Made by a program: the position numbers and the translations under genes. The notes beneath the pieces are model-generated. The model saw nothing but the letters and a program-made list of their open reading frames with translations, was not told where the DNA came from and made no database searches. A DNA stretch of 11,207 nt from Alphaproteobacteria bacterium (lineage in GTDB: Bacteria; Pseudomonadota; Alphaproteobacteria; Micropepsales; Micropepsaceae). Of the stretch, positions 1 through 6,925 are shown one piece after another. The stretch covers positions 3,951-15,157 of the forward strand of contig DMER01000100.1 in the NCBI GenBank assembly GCA_003451645.1, written 5' to 3'. How positions within the stretch are numbered: position 1 is the first letter of the stretch; each line of letters starts with the position of its first letter.

Positions 1-64
1 TCATACCCGCTTGCAACACTGCGCAAAAGACTACGACACCAATGGGCCACATGCATTGACCGTC

Positions 65-82
65 TGTGCAACAGAGTGCACA
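65..82. promoter_or_regulatory. Operator-like inverted repeat
   Basis: TGTGCA, six bases, then TGCACA: a perfect 6-bp inverted repeat lying 244 bases before the penicillin-binding protein start and just after a TTGACC hexamer (56-61). The size and spacing suit a dimeric helix-turn-helix regulator, but there is only one copy and no neighbouring regulator gene. It may be a chance palindrome. Confidence 0.25.
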
Positions 83-200
83 TCGCGCGCATTCGCGGCC
101 CTGTGTGTTGTTCAGATCAGCCTTTTAAGCCATTGCTGTTGCAGCGATTTTCTGTGACCCGCCTAAGTAGACACCCTTTGCCAGGAGAAGTTTTACAACC

Positions 201-260
201 GTGCCGGACTCGCGGCGGCTCGGAGCCTTCAAAGCCCTTTTCGAGGGCCAGGGCCTTTAG
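201..260 (+). other. Possible 19-codon leader ORF (GTG start)
   Basis: A GTG at 201 follows AGGAGA at 183-188 with a 12-base gap and opens a frame of 19 codons ending in TAG at 258-260. It would encode VPDSRRLGAFKALFEGQGL. Fifteen of the 19 codons end in G or C, as in the neighbouring real genes. Its last third overlaps the hairpin at 231-258. It could be a leader peptide for the downstream penicillin-binding protein gene, the decayed end of an older gene, or chance. No family is recognised. Confidence 0.2.
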
Positions 261-268
261 AGCTTTTT
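231..268 (+). terminator. Weak hairpin with T run before the PBP gene
   Basis: AAAGCCCT at 231-238 can pair with AGGGCCTTT at 250-258, with one bulged base. A competing stem is GCCCT (234-238) with AGGGC (244-248). Five T's follow at 264-268. This resembles a weak Rho-independent terminator or attenuator on the + strand, upstream of the cell-wall gene, but the stem is imperfect and seven bases separate it from the T run. Confidence 0.25.
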
Positions 269-325
269 AACAGTGAAGCCCGTAGACCTCGCAAGCATCC
301 ACATCTCCAAGGGACGCCTAACGCG

Positions 326-2500
326 ATGCCCCGGCGCAAAGAGCCCGCGCCTCTCAACGCACAAACCGGCCGAGGCCGCCGTGGCCGCGCGCCCGAGGCA
401 GTTGCGCGTGAGCAAGACGAGGCCCCGCAGCCAGACCGGCCACCGCTCCTGTTGCGTCTTTTGGGTGCGGCACTCCATTGGGGGCTGGTCATTGGCGTAT
501 GGGCTGCTTTGGGGGGCGGGCTGTTCCTGGCCTATCATTGGACCCAGTTGCCGCCAACAGACGCGCTTTTTCACAAGCAGTCCAATTTCGCGGTCACTCT
601 GGTGGACCGCAACGGTGCGCTCATCGGGCGCCGTGGGATCGATGCGGGCCTGCCTGTCAGTCTGGCGGAACTGCCGGCCTATGTCGGCAATGCGGTCATT
701 GCTACTGAGGACCGCCGGTTTTACGACCATTTTGGCCTGGATATCATTGGCCTGGCGCGGGCGCTGTATGTCAATTGGTCGGCGGGCAAGGTCAAGCAAG
801 GCGGGTCGACCATCACGCAGCAATTGGCGAAGAACCTCTTTCTGACGCCAGACCGGACGGTTGAGCGAAAGGTGCAGGAGGCCCTGCTCGCCTTCTATCT
901 GGAGAACCGGTATAGCAAGGACGAGATTATCACGCTGTATCTCAACCGGGTCTATTTCGGCGCTGGCGCTTATGGGATCGATGCCGCAGCGCGGCGATAC
1001 TTCTCAAAGCCTGCCGCGCGCCTGACGCTTATGGAAGCGGCCATTTTGGCAGGTCTGCTCAAAGCGCCATCGCGTTATTCGCCCGCCAACGATGTTACGC
1101 TCGCCTATGACCGCGCAAGGCTCGTCCTCAACGAAATGTTGGAGGCCCGGTTTATCTCGCAGACGGACTATGACGAGGCGCGCAACACCCAGCCCAAATT
1201 GTTCCTGGATGCAGGGGATGGAACCGGTCAGTACTTCATCGATTGGGTGATGGAGATGCTGAAAGGCTATATTGGCGAGCCGGAGATGGATATCTATGTC
1301 GAGACCACGCTCGACCTGGGGTGGCAGCGCAGCGCCGATCTGGCCGTGACCAGTGTGCTCGACGAGCGCGGCCGGACACTGGGCGCAAGCCAGGCCGCAA
1401 TGCTAGCGCTGACCAGAGACGGGGCCATCCGGGCCATGGTTGGCGGCCGGTCCTATCGCACCAGTGTCTTTAACCGCGCCACCCAGGCCAAGCGCCAACC
1501 GGGATCGGCCTTCAAGCCTTTTGTCTTTGCCGCGGCTTTGGAAGCAGGGATGACACCAGACGATCTGGTCGAGGATGCGCCCTTTTCAAAAAATGGCTGG
1601 ACCCCGCAGAACTTTGACAAAGGCGAGCGGCGCATGCTGGCCCTTGAACAGGCGCTGGCGCAATCCGTCAATACCGTTGCAGCACGGCTGACCGACAAAG
1701 TGGGGCCGCATGCTGTCCGGCGCCTGGCAGAACGATTTGGCGTCGCGTCTGAGCTCGATGCCGTTCCCTCCCTTGGTCTTGGCACGGAGGAAGTCACCTT
1801 GTCGGAGATCACTGGCGCCTATATCCCTTTTGCCACTGGCGGCACCGGTGCCCTGCCCTTTGGTATTGTGAAGATTACTGGCGCCGATGGCAGTGTGCTC
1901 TATCAGCGCGAGGGCAGCGGCGTTGGGCGGGTACTCTCGGCGGAGCGTGCCCAACAGATGCACCGTATGCTGTCGCTGGCCGTGTCCGCGGGGACGGGTA
2001 AGCGCGCGCAATTGCCCTCTCGCGTCGTAGCGGGAAAGACGGGCACGACCCAGGATTTCCGCGATGCCTGGTTCATCGGGTATACGGGCGATCTGGTGGC
2101 GGGTGTCTGGGTGGGCAATGACACGCCGACGCCGATGAAAAAGGTCACGGGCGGGAGCTTGCCCGCCGATATCTGGCGCAGCTTTGCGGCGGCGGTCCTC
2201 GACAAGCAAAGGGTCAAGCCGCCCGCCGTTGATGCGCGGCCGGATTTGCCCGCATCCGCCATGCCAGCGATGGCGCGCGCCACCGAGCCGCTGCCAGAGC
2301 TGCCGCCACAGCCCGTTGCACCAGATCCTGTTCCTGTTCCTTCTGCACCTGAGCCTTCTACGCCAGTCGCAGCGCCAACGGACCTTGTGCCAGTGGATGA
2401 GTTGCCCCCCGTTCTGAGCCAAGAGAAAAGCGCACAAGCTGATGATCCGATGGCGACACTGATCCGGGCGCACGCTAAGGAGCCGGCCGTGGGCCGTTGA
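326..2500 (+). CDS. Bifunctional class A penicillin-binding protein (PBP1A-type)
   Basis: This 724-residue bifunctional murein synthase polymerises lipid II into glycan strands and cross-links the peptides on the periplasmic face of the inner membrane. A basic cytoplasmic N-terminus precedes one membrane segment at about residues 43-70. The GT51 glycosyltransferase domain covers about 90-270: EDRRFYDHFG with catalytic Glu128, GGSTITQQ at 159-166, and the second Glu185 in RKVQE. The transpeptidase domain covers about 340-625, with S394-x-x-K397, S447-V-N449 and K571-T-G-T. The joining stretch is short compared with E. coli PBP1A, so an OB-like insert appears to be missing. The tail from about 632 to 696 is rich in proline and alanine. 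The start is ATG 326, preceded by AAGGGA at 309-314. Class and both activities are secure; the paralogue name is not, so no symbol is given. Confidence 0.95.
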   Translation: MPRRKEPAPLNAQTGRGRRGRAPEAVAREQDEAPQPDRPPLLLRLLGAALHWGLVIGVWAALGGGLFLAYHWTQLPPTDALFHKQSNFAVTLVDRNGALIGRRGIDAGLPVSLAELPAYVGNAVIATEDRRFYDHFGLDIIGLARALYVNWSAGKVKQGGSTITQQLAKNLFLTPDRTVERKVQEALLAFYLENRYSKDEIITLYLNRVYFGAGAYGIDAAARRYFSKPAARLTLMEAAILAGLLKAPSRYSPANDVTLAYDRARLVLNEMLEARFISQTDYDEARNTQPKLFLDAGDGTGQYFIDWVMEMLKGYIGEPEMDIYVETTLDLGWQRSADLAVTSVLDERGRTLGASQAAMLALTRDGAIRAMVGGRSYRTSVFNRATQAKRQPGSAFKPFVFAAALEAGMTPDDLVEDAPFSKNGWTPQNFDKGERRMLALEQALAQSVNTVAARLTDKVGPHAVRRLAERFGVASELDAVPSLGLGTEEVTLSEITGAYIPFATGGTGALPFGIVKITGADGSVLYQREGSGVGRVLSAERAQQMHRMLSLAVSAGTGKRAQLPSRVVAGKTGTTQDFRDAWFIGYTGDLVAGVWVGNDTPTPMKKVTGGSLPADIWRSFAAAVLDKQRVKPPAVDARPDLPASAMPAMARATEPLPELPPQPVAPDPVPVPSAPEPSTPVAAPTDLVPVDELPPVLSQEKSAQADDPMATLIRAHAKEPAVGR

Positions 2501-2585
2501 CGTCCAGATGCGCCGCTCTGCCGCTGGACAGCGCCGCAGGGGGCGGCTATGGAGGGGGATCAGCAGATTTTTCCGGACATAATTG
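2501..2585 (+). other. PBP-bioB intergenic spacer
   Basis: The 85-base spacer contains a small GC stem, GCCGC (2533-2537) with GCGGC (2543-2547), without a following T run, and an isolated GGAGGGGG at 2551-2558. There is no BioR-type palindrome of the TTATNNATAA form, so I see no recognised biotin regulation. Whether bioB has its own promoter or is read through from the upstream gene cannot be decided. Confidence 0.5.
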
Positions 2586-3584
2586 ATGCCCTCACATTCG
2601 CCAGTTCCTTTGCGTCATGATTGGACCCGCGCCGAAGCAGATGCGTTGATCGCGCTGCCATTTTCAGATCTCATCTTCCGTGCGCAGACGGTGCACCGCG
2701 CCCACTTCGATGCCAATGAAGTTCAGATGTCCACGCTCCTGTCGATCAAGACCGGCGGGTGCCCAGAGGATTGCGGGTATTGCAGCCAGTCGACCCATTT
2801 CGAGACCGGCTTGAAGGCGACCAAGCTCATGGAGACCGGGGAGGTCGTGGCAGCGGCGCGCCGCGCCATAGAGGGTGGCGCCTCCCGCTTCTGCATGGGG
2901 GCCGCCTGGCGTTCGCCTAAAGACCGGGATATGGACGCGGTGTGTGATATGGTCAGTGAGGTCAAGGCGCTGGGCCTTGAGACCTGCATGACGCTGGGCA
3001 TGCTGACGCGCGAGCAGGCGGGGCGGCTTAAAGAGGCGGGCCTGGATTATTACAACCACAATGTCGACACCTCGCCCGATTATTATGGCAAGGTCATCAG
3101 CACACGCACGATGCAGGACAGGCTCGATACGCTGGCCCATGTGCGGGACTCGGGCATGGCGGTCTGCTGTGGCGGAATCGTGGGCATGGGCGAGGGCGAG
3201 AGCGACCGGGTGGGCATGCTGCTGCTCTTGGCCAATCTTCCGCGCCATCCTGAGTCCGTGCCTATCAACGCGCTGATGAAGGTGCCCGGCACACCGCTGG
3301 GCGAGAGTGCGCCGCTCGATGGCCTGGACTTTGTGCGCGTGATCGCAGTGGCGCGAATCATGATGCCGCGTTCCGTGGTGCGGCTGTCGGCGGGGCGCGA
3401 CTTTATGAGCGAGGAGCTTCAGGCCCTGTGTTTTCTGGCCGGAGCCAATTCGATCTTTATCGGTGACCGGTTGCTGACCACCAATAATCCCAAGAAAGAC
3501 AAGGACGACGCGCTGTGGGCAAAGCTCGGCATCAAGCCGATGGCGCCGATGCCGCTCGCCGATGAGGTCAGTGGAACACGATAA
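2586..3584 (+). CDS. bioB: Biotin synthase
   Basis: BioB is a cytosolic radical-SAM enzyme that inserts sulfur into dethiobiotin to make biotin, the last step of the pathway. The 332-residue product fits the family length. C59, C63 and C66 in CPEDCGYC hold the [4Fe-4S] cluster. C103, C134, C194 and R266 match the sacrificial [2Fe-2S] ligands of E. coli BioB (C97, C128, C188, R260, a constant offset of six). The NHN motif (157-159) and the C-terminal [12 protein letters not shown] stretch are also typical. A stop codon at 2580-2582 limits the start to TTG 2583 or ATG 2586, and I chose the ATG. No Shine-Dalgarno is at normal distance; the nearest purine run (2551-2558) lies 27 bases away. No other biotin genes are in the window. 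The 3' end overlaps the oppositely oriented dehydrogenase gene by 17 bases. Confidence 0.98.
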   Translation: MPSHSPVPLRHDWTRAEADALIALPFSDLIFRAQTVHRAHFDANEVQMSTLLSIKTGGCPEDCGYCSQSTHFETGLKATKLMETGEVVAAARRAIEGGASRFCMGAAWRSPKDRDMDAVCDMVSEVKALGLETCMTLGMLTREQAGRLKEAGLDYYNHNVDTSPDYYGKVISTRTMQDRLDTLAHVRDSGMAVCCGGIVGMGEGESDRVGMLLLLANLPRHPESVPINALMKVPGTPLGESAPLDGLDFVRVIAVARIMMPRSVVRLSAGRDFMSEELQALCFLAGANSIFIGDRLLTTNNPKKDKDDALWAKLGIKPMAPMPLADEVSGTR

Positions 3585-4650
3585 CGCTGCGGGCGAGTTC
3601 GCCGCGGCGCAGTTCGTCCAAGCCCTCGTTCACCTGATCAAGCTTGATCCGCTGGCTGATCATTTGATCGAGCTTGAGTTTGCCCGCCATATAGAAATCG
3701 ACGAGCCGCGGCATGTCCACGGGGAAGCGGTTTGACCCCATCAGCGAGCCTTGGATCTTTTTCTCGCCCAAAAACTCCGCGCCGTGGAGTTCTATGTGCA
3801 CGCCGACGGGGATCATGCCAATGATGTTGGCGGTGCCGCCGCGCGCCAGCATCTTGAAGGATTGCTCGGCAGTTTGTTTGAGGCCAATGGCTTCAAAGGC
3901 GTGATGCACGCCGCCGCGCGTCAAGTCCTGAACCTGTTTGACCGGATCGCCGTCTTTTGGGTTCACGACGTCGGTCGCGCCGAACTCCTTAGCGAGATTA
4001 AGCTTGGAGCCCTGAAGATCGATGGCGATGATGCGGCTTGCGCCCGCGATCGCCGCACCATTGACCGCTGCCAAGCCCACCCCGCCACAGCCGATGACCG
4101 CCACTGTCTCGCCGGGGCGCACGTGGCTGGTATGCATGACCGCGCCAACGCCTGTCATGACGCTGCAGCCAATGAGCGCCGCGCGGTCCAGCGGCATGTC
4201 CTTGCGGATCGCCACGCAGGCATGTTCGTGGATCAGCATCTGTTCTGCAAATGACGAGAGGTTTAGATATTGATTCATCGCGCCATCCTCTCGCGCGAGG
4301 CGGGGAGTGTCGCCCTGCTGACGTTTGGTCTCCGGGCTCACGCAGCGCGACATGTAGCCTGTGAGGCAATGCTCGCAGTGACCGCAAAACGCCGACAGGC
4401 AGGTAATTACATGATCGCCGGGTTTGACCGTACGCACCTCGCTGCCCACTTGCTCCACCACGCCTGCACTCTCATGGCCCAGTACGGCGGGCAGCGGAAA
4501 TGGATATAATCCGTCCACAAAGTGAAGATCGGAGTGGCACACGCCCGCCGCCGCTGTGCGGATCAAGACCTCATGCGGGCCAGGTTTGGAAATCCGCACG
4601 TCTTCGATGGAGAGGGGCTTTTTCACCTCGCGCAATACGGCGGCTTTCAT
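3568..4650 (-). CDS. Zinc-dependent alcohol dehydrogenase (MDR superfamily)
   Basis: This is a 360-residue medium-chain dehydrogenase that should oxidise an alcohol or reduce an aldehyde with NAD(H) in the cytosol. The catalytic zinc ligands are C38 (GVCHSD), H59-E60 (GHE) and C162 (GCSVMTG). The structural zinc site is C89, C92, C95 and C103 with the usual x2-x2-x7 spacing. The nucleotide-binding turn GCGGVG is at 187-192 and is followed by Asp211, which favours NAD over NADP. It resembles the class III-like broad ADH group rather than a glutathione-formaldehyde dehydrogenase; the substrate cannot be read from the sequence. The start at 4650 is firm: AGGAGGA lies at 4657-4663 on the minus strand. 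A TTGACT hexamer at 4705-4710 might be a -35 box, but its partner CACGAT is weak, so read-through from vapBC is also possible. Confidence 0.93.
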   Translation of the reverse strand: MKAAVLREVKKPLSIEDVRISKPGPHEVLIRTAAAGVCHSDLHFVDGLYPFPLPAVLGHESAGVVEQVGSEVRTVKPGDHVITCLSAFCGHCEHCLTGYMSRCVSPETKRQQGDTPRLAREDGAMNQYLNLSSFAEQMLIHEHACVAIRKDMPLDRAALIGCSVMTGVGAVMHTSHVRPGETVAVIGCGGVGLAAVNGAAIAGASRIIAIDLQGSKLNLAKEFGATDVVNPKDGDPVKQVQDLTRGGVHHAFEAIGLKQTAEQSFKMLARGGTANIIGMIPVGVHIELHGAEFLGEKKIQGSLMGSNRFPVDMPRLVDFYMAGKLKLDQMISQRIKLDQVNEGLDELRRGELARSVIVFH

Positions 4651-4713
4651 GGGCGATCCTCCTGATTATGATTTGCCGAGGATCGTGGGGCGGTTCTGGC
4701 GGAGAGTCAAATT

Positions 4714-5106
4714 TCAGACGAATGGGTTCTCGATCTTGAGCTTTCCAAACTTGCGCCCGCTCTGGAAATCCTCGGTAATGAGCCTTTCGCATCCTGCGTC
4801 AAGCGCCGCAGCCAAGATCAACGCATCGAACCATTCCAGCATGTGCATGCGTGCAAGTGCTACGGCCGACGCATGGGTTTGCCGGGTGAGAGGAACGACA
4901 TCGATCACGACGAGTTCGAGCCGCTTGAGCGCCTGTTCGACATCTCTCCAGTTGCGCTTCATCTTCTTGAGGACCGTGTTCGTGAACTCACTGAGCACTT
5001 GAGCGCTGATGATGCCACCCTCTGACAGACTCTCAACTGCTCGATCGCTGCGATAGTCGTCACCGGAGAGTGCATAGATGAGAATGTTTGTGTCGAAGAA
5101 ATTCAT
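4714..5106 (-). CDS. vapC: VapC-type PIN-domain toxin ribonuclease
   Basis: This 130-residue protein is almost entirely one PIN domain, the metal-dependent endoribonuclease fold of VapC toxins, which cut tRNA or rRNA to stop translation when free of antitoxin. The acidic site residues are all visible: D5 in the N-terminal FFDTNILIYAL strand, E40 in VLSEF, D94 in WFDALI and D113 in TEDF. The toxin therefore looks catalytically intact. The frame extends upstream to 5178, but the fold begins at MNFFDTN, so I place the start at 5106. That ATG overlaps the vapB stop as ATGA (5103-5106), a classic arrangement for coupled translation. The RNA target is unknown. Confidence 0.92.
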   Translation of the reverse strand: MNFFDTNILIYALSGDDYRSDRAVESLSEGGIISAQVLSEFTNTVLKKMKRNWRDVEQALKRLELVVIDVVPLTRQTHASAVALARMHMLEWFDALILAAALDAGCERLITEDFQSGRKFGKLKIENPFV

Positions 5107-5333
5107 TTCCGCCGGTTCGCCTCTTCGCGGTCGAACTTGTAACCTTCCGGCAGCTTCCATTTCCGAGAGCGGATCCACTTCAGCGCTTTCGCACGCGCAT
5201 CGTCCTTTGCAAGCGCGACGCCGCCTTTGGTTTTGGTCAAGGTAACGCTATCGCCTTCTTTCAGCGAAAGCTCTACCGCCAATGCTTTAGGAATACGAAT
5301 GGCGAGGCTGTTGCCCCATTTAGCGACCTTCAT
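5103..5333 (-). CDS. vapB: AbrB/SpoVT-type VapB antitoxin
   Basis: This 76-residue antitoxin is made first, binds VapC and represses its own operon. Residues 1-45 form a swapped-hairpin AbrB/SpoVT (MazE-like) DNA-binding domain, with the typical KVAKWGNSLAIRIPKAL opening and a GDSV turn. The basic, aromatic tail (from about residue 50, including WIRSRKWKLPEGYKF) is the expected VapC-binding part. The frame could begin at GTG 5354, but that codon lies inside the palindromic operator. ATG 5333 has AGGAG at 5340-5344 with a six-base gap and begins at the domain, so it is preferred. It is the first gene of the pair and overlaps vapC by four bases. Confidence 0.92.
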   Translation of the reverse strand: MKVAKWGNSLAIRIPKALAVELSLKEGDSVTLTKTKGGVALAKDDARAKALKWIRSRKWKLPEGYKFDREEANRRK

Positions 5334-5345
5334 TGCGGACTCCTG

Positions 5346-5369
5346 GATATACACATTGGGTTGTATATC
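5346..5369 (-). promoter_or_regulatory. vapBC palindromic operator
   Basis: GATATACA, eight bases, then TGTATATC: a perfect 8-bp inverted repeat 12 bases upstream of the vapB start codon. The distal arm contains the proposed -10 box, so VapB or VapBC bound here would block RNA polymerase. AbrB-fold antitoxins commonly bind such AT-rich palindromes, and this one stands out against the GC-rich surroundings. Confidence 0.75.
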
Positions 5370-5390
5370 ATGCCGTCACGGGTGAGGCAA
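5362..5390 (-). promoter_or_regulatory. Sigma70-like promoter for vapBC
   Basis: On the minus strand TTGCCT (5385-5390) is separated by 17 bases from TATACA (5362-5367); each hexamer matches four of six consensus bases. Transcription would begin near 5355 and give a leader of about 20 bases carrying the AGGAG site. The -10 box lies within the operator, which supports autoregulation. Confidence 0.55.
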
Positions 5391-5528
5391 TTATCCAAGA
5401 ACCAGCGCGTGCATGGCCAAAGCTGAGAGTCCGGTGATAATGACGGCTGGCGCCCCCTTGAACAGGTGGGCACCCGGCTGACATAATTGGCGGCGATCTG
5501 GACCGAAATTTGCCCAGTAAGTGCCCAA
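5391..5528 (-). other. Possible small membrane ORF or gene remnant
   Basis: A frame open from the stop at 5622-5624 ends in TAA at 5391-5393. From TTG 5528 it would encode 45 residues ending in a hydrophobic stretch (APAVIITGLSALAMHALVLG) that looks like one membrane helix. The codons in the last half mostly end in G or C, as in real genes here. There is no good ribosome binding site, the only ATG lies near the end, and the frame begins inside the preceding gene's 3' end. It could be the decayed end of a gene displaced when vapBC arrived, a small protein, or chance. No homologue is recognised. Confidence 0.2.
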
Positions 5529-5545
5529 AGTCTCACTGCGCTCCG

Positions 5546-6820
5546 CTATCCCAAAGCCTGCTTCAAATCGGCGATCAGATCGTCCGGATGTTCCACGCCC
5601 ACGGAGAGGCGAATGAGACCATCAGGGATGCCCAGGCGGTTGCGCTCCTCGGCGGACAGAGAGGAGTGCATTGTGGTCGTGGGATGGCAGGCGAGGCTCT
5701 CCGTGCCGCCCAAGGACACAGCGAGTTTGATGATCTGCAGATTGTCGAGGGTGCGCCAGGCACCCTGCTGCCCGTCCTGCACGACAAAGGAAAAAGTCGA
5801 GCCCGCGCCCTTGCATTGGCGCTCGAAAATCTGTCGCTGCGGGTCGTCGCCTTTGAGGAAAGCTGGATAATTCACGCGCTCCACACGCGGGTGCTTGGAC
5901 AGGAACTCGGCCACCCGGAAGGCATTGTCCGATGCCCTGTTCATCCGCAGGCTGACGGTTTCGAGAGAACGGGTCAGCATCCAGCAGGAGTGCGGGTCCA
6001 AGCTGCCGCCAATAAAGCCGCGCAAGGTGCGGATCGGCGCCAAGGCTTCCTCAGACCCCGTGACGGCGCCCGCGATCAGGTCGCTATGGCCCGCCACATA
6101 TTTCGTCAGCGAGTACATATTGATGTCAGCGCCATGCTGAAGCGGGTTCTGAAACACAGGGCCCAGGAGCGTGTTGTCGACCGCGAACATCGGGCGGCGG
6201 CCGGTCTTGGTGCCAATGTCGCGAGCCAAATGCGCCAAGGCCGCGATGTCGACCAGTTTGTTTGAGGGATTGGCGGGCGTCTCTGCCAAAATGAAACGCA
6301 AATTCGGCCATTCCTTGTCCGGGATCGCGGCAGCGATGGCCTTGGCACTGGTCGCATCCTCGATGGCCAGATGCTTCACGCCGAAATTCGCCAGAAACCT
6401 CTCGATGAAGCCGCCAGTGGCGCCGTAGAGCGGCTTTGTGAAAGCGATCGTGTCGCCGGGCCGCACAAAGGCCAGGATCGCGGTCGTGATCGCGGCCATC
6501 CCCGAGGAGAACACCAGCGCGTCCTCGGCCTCATCGAACAAGGCCAAGCGGTCCTCGACCAATTCCATATTCGGGTTGTTGTAGCGCGAATAGACCAGGC
6601 CGCCCGATTGGCCCTCAGGTGCGGGCGCTCGATTGCCAATGACGTCGAATAGTTTCTTCCCATCCTCAGAGGAACGGAACAGGAAGGTGGAAGTGAGGAA
6701 TATGGGCGGCTTCACCGAGCCTTCCGACAGCATCGGATCATAGCCATAAGACAGCATTTGCGTTTCGGGATGGAGCTTGCGCCCCGCAATGGTGCGCTTG
6801 TGGTAACGGGTCATTTTCAT
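5546..6820 (-). CDS. Cystathionine gamma-synthase family PLP enzyme
   Basis: This 424-residue fold-type I PLP enzyme belongs to the Cys/Met metabolism family (cystathionine synthases and lyases, O-acylhomoserine sulfhydrylases, methionine gamma-lyases), which are cytosolic tetramers. The PLP Schiff-base lysine is K240 in SLTKYVAGHSD. Also visible are Y132 in PLYGATGG, D215 in AVDNT pairing with the PLP ring nitrogen, Y77-S-R79 donated to the neighbouring active site, and R404 in GLIRLSVGVEH binding the substrate carboxylate. The cysteine two residues after the tyrosine that marks classical methionine gamma-lyases is alanine here (A134), which argues against that activity. Which sulfur substrate it uses is open. 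ATG 6820 is chosen because AGGAG lies at 6830-6834; the frame runs back to 6853. No SAM riboswitch is recognisable in the 105-base gap upstream. Confidence 0.93.
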   Translation of the reverse strand: MKMTRYHKRTIAGRKLHPETQMLSYGYDPMLSEGSVKPPIFLTSTFLFRSSEDGKKLFDVIGNRAPAPEGQSGGLVYSRYNNPNMELVEDRLALFDEAEDALVFSSGMAAITTAILAFVRPGDTIAFTKPLYGATGGFIERFLANFGVKHLAIEDATSAKAIAAAIPDKEWPNLRFILAETPANPSNKLVDIAALAHLARDIGTKTGRRPMFAVDNTLLGPVFQNPLQHGADINMYSLTKYVAGHSDLIAGAVTGSEEALAPIRTLRGFIGGSLDPHSCWMLTRSLETVSLRMNRASDNAFRVAEFLSKHPRVERVNYPAFLKGDDPQRQIFERQCKGAGSTFSFVVQDGQQGAWRTLDNLQIIKLAVSLGGTESLACHPTTTMHSSLSAEERNRLGIPDGLIRLSVGVEHPDDLIADLKQALG

Positions 6821-6925
6821 GGCAGACTGCTCCTGACCATTGTGGGGCCGCATGACGTTGTGTGCAGTTTACATGGATTCGGAGCGACGCGCCTGTGGCA
6901 AAGGGGTGACCCTTATCAGCACGGC

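Larger units (their letters stand above)
1..325. other. Upstream gene-free region
   Basis: This 325-base stretch precedes the penicillin-binding protein gene and has no reading frame I would call a gene with confidence. A 64-codon frame starting with GTG at 76 has no ribosome binding site and unconvincing composition. The stretch does hold an 18-base inverted repeat at 65-82, a short GTG-started frame behind a good Shine-Dalgarno at 183-188, and a hairpin with a downstream T run at 231-268; each is listed separately. A TTGACC at 56-61 could be a -35 box, but 17 bases further on there is only CACATC, so I do not call a promoter. Confidence 0.6.

Noticed and set aside
1586..2473. A 295-codon frame on the - strand inside the PBP gene
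   Set aside because: It is antisense to the transpeptidase region and the proline-rich tail, has an Arg/His-rich unnatural composition and no ribosome binding site.
2502..2529. Inverted repeat GTCCAG/CTGGAC after the PBP gene
   Set aside because: A six-base stem with a 16-base loop and no T run; too weak to call a terminator or riboswitch.
4651..5545. vapBC region as part of a larger mobile island
   Set aside because: There is no transposase, integrase, tRNA or flanking direct repeat, and the flanking genes are intact; only a small acquired pair can be argued.
6901..6914. Hairpin AAGGG-GTGA-CCCTT after the thiolase as a terminator
   Set aside because: Only five base pairs and no T run on the minus strand.
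6821..6925. Possible SAM riboswitch upstream of the PLP enzyme
   Set aside because: No recognisable SAM-I or SAM-II core or pseudoknot pairing could be found in the 105 bases; weak promoter-like hexamers were not convincing either.
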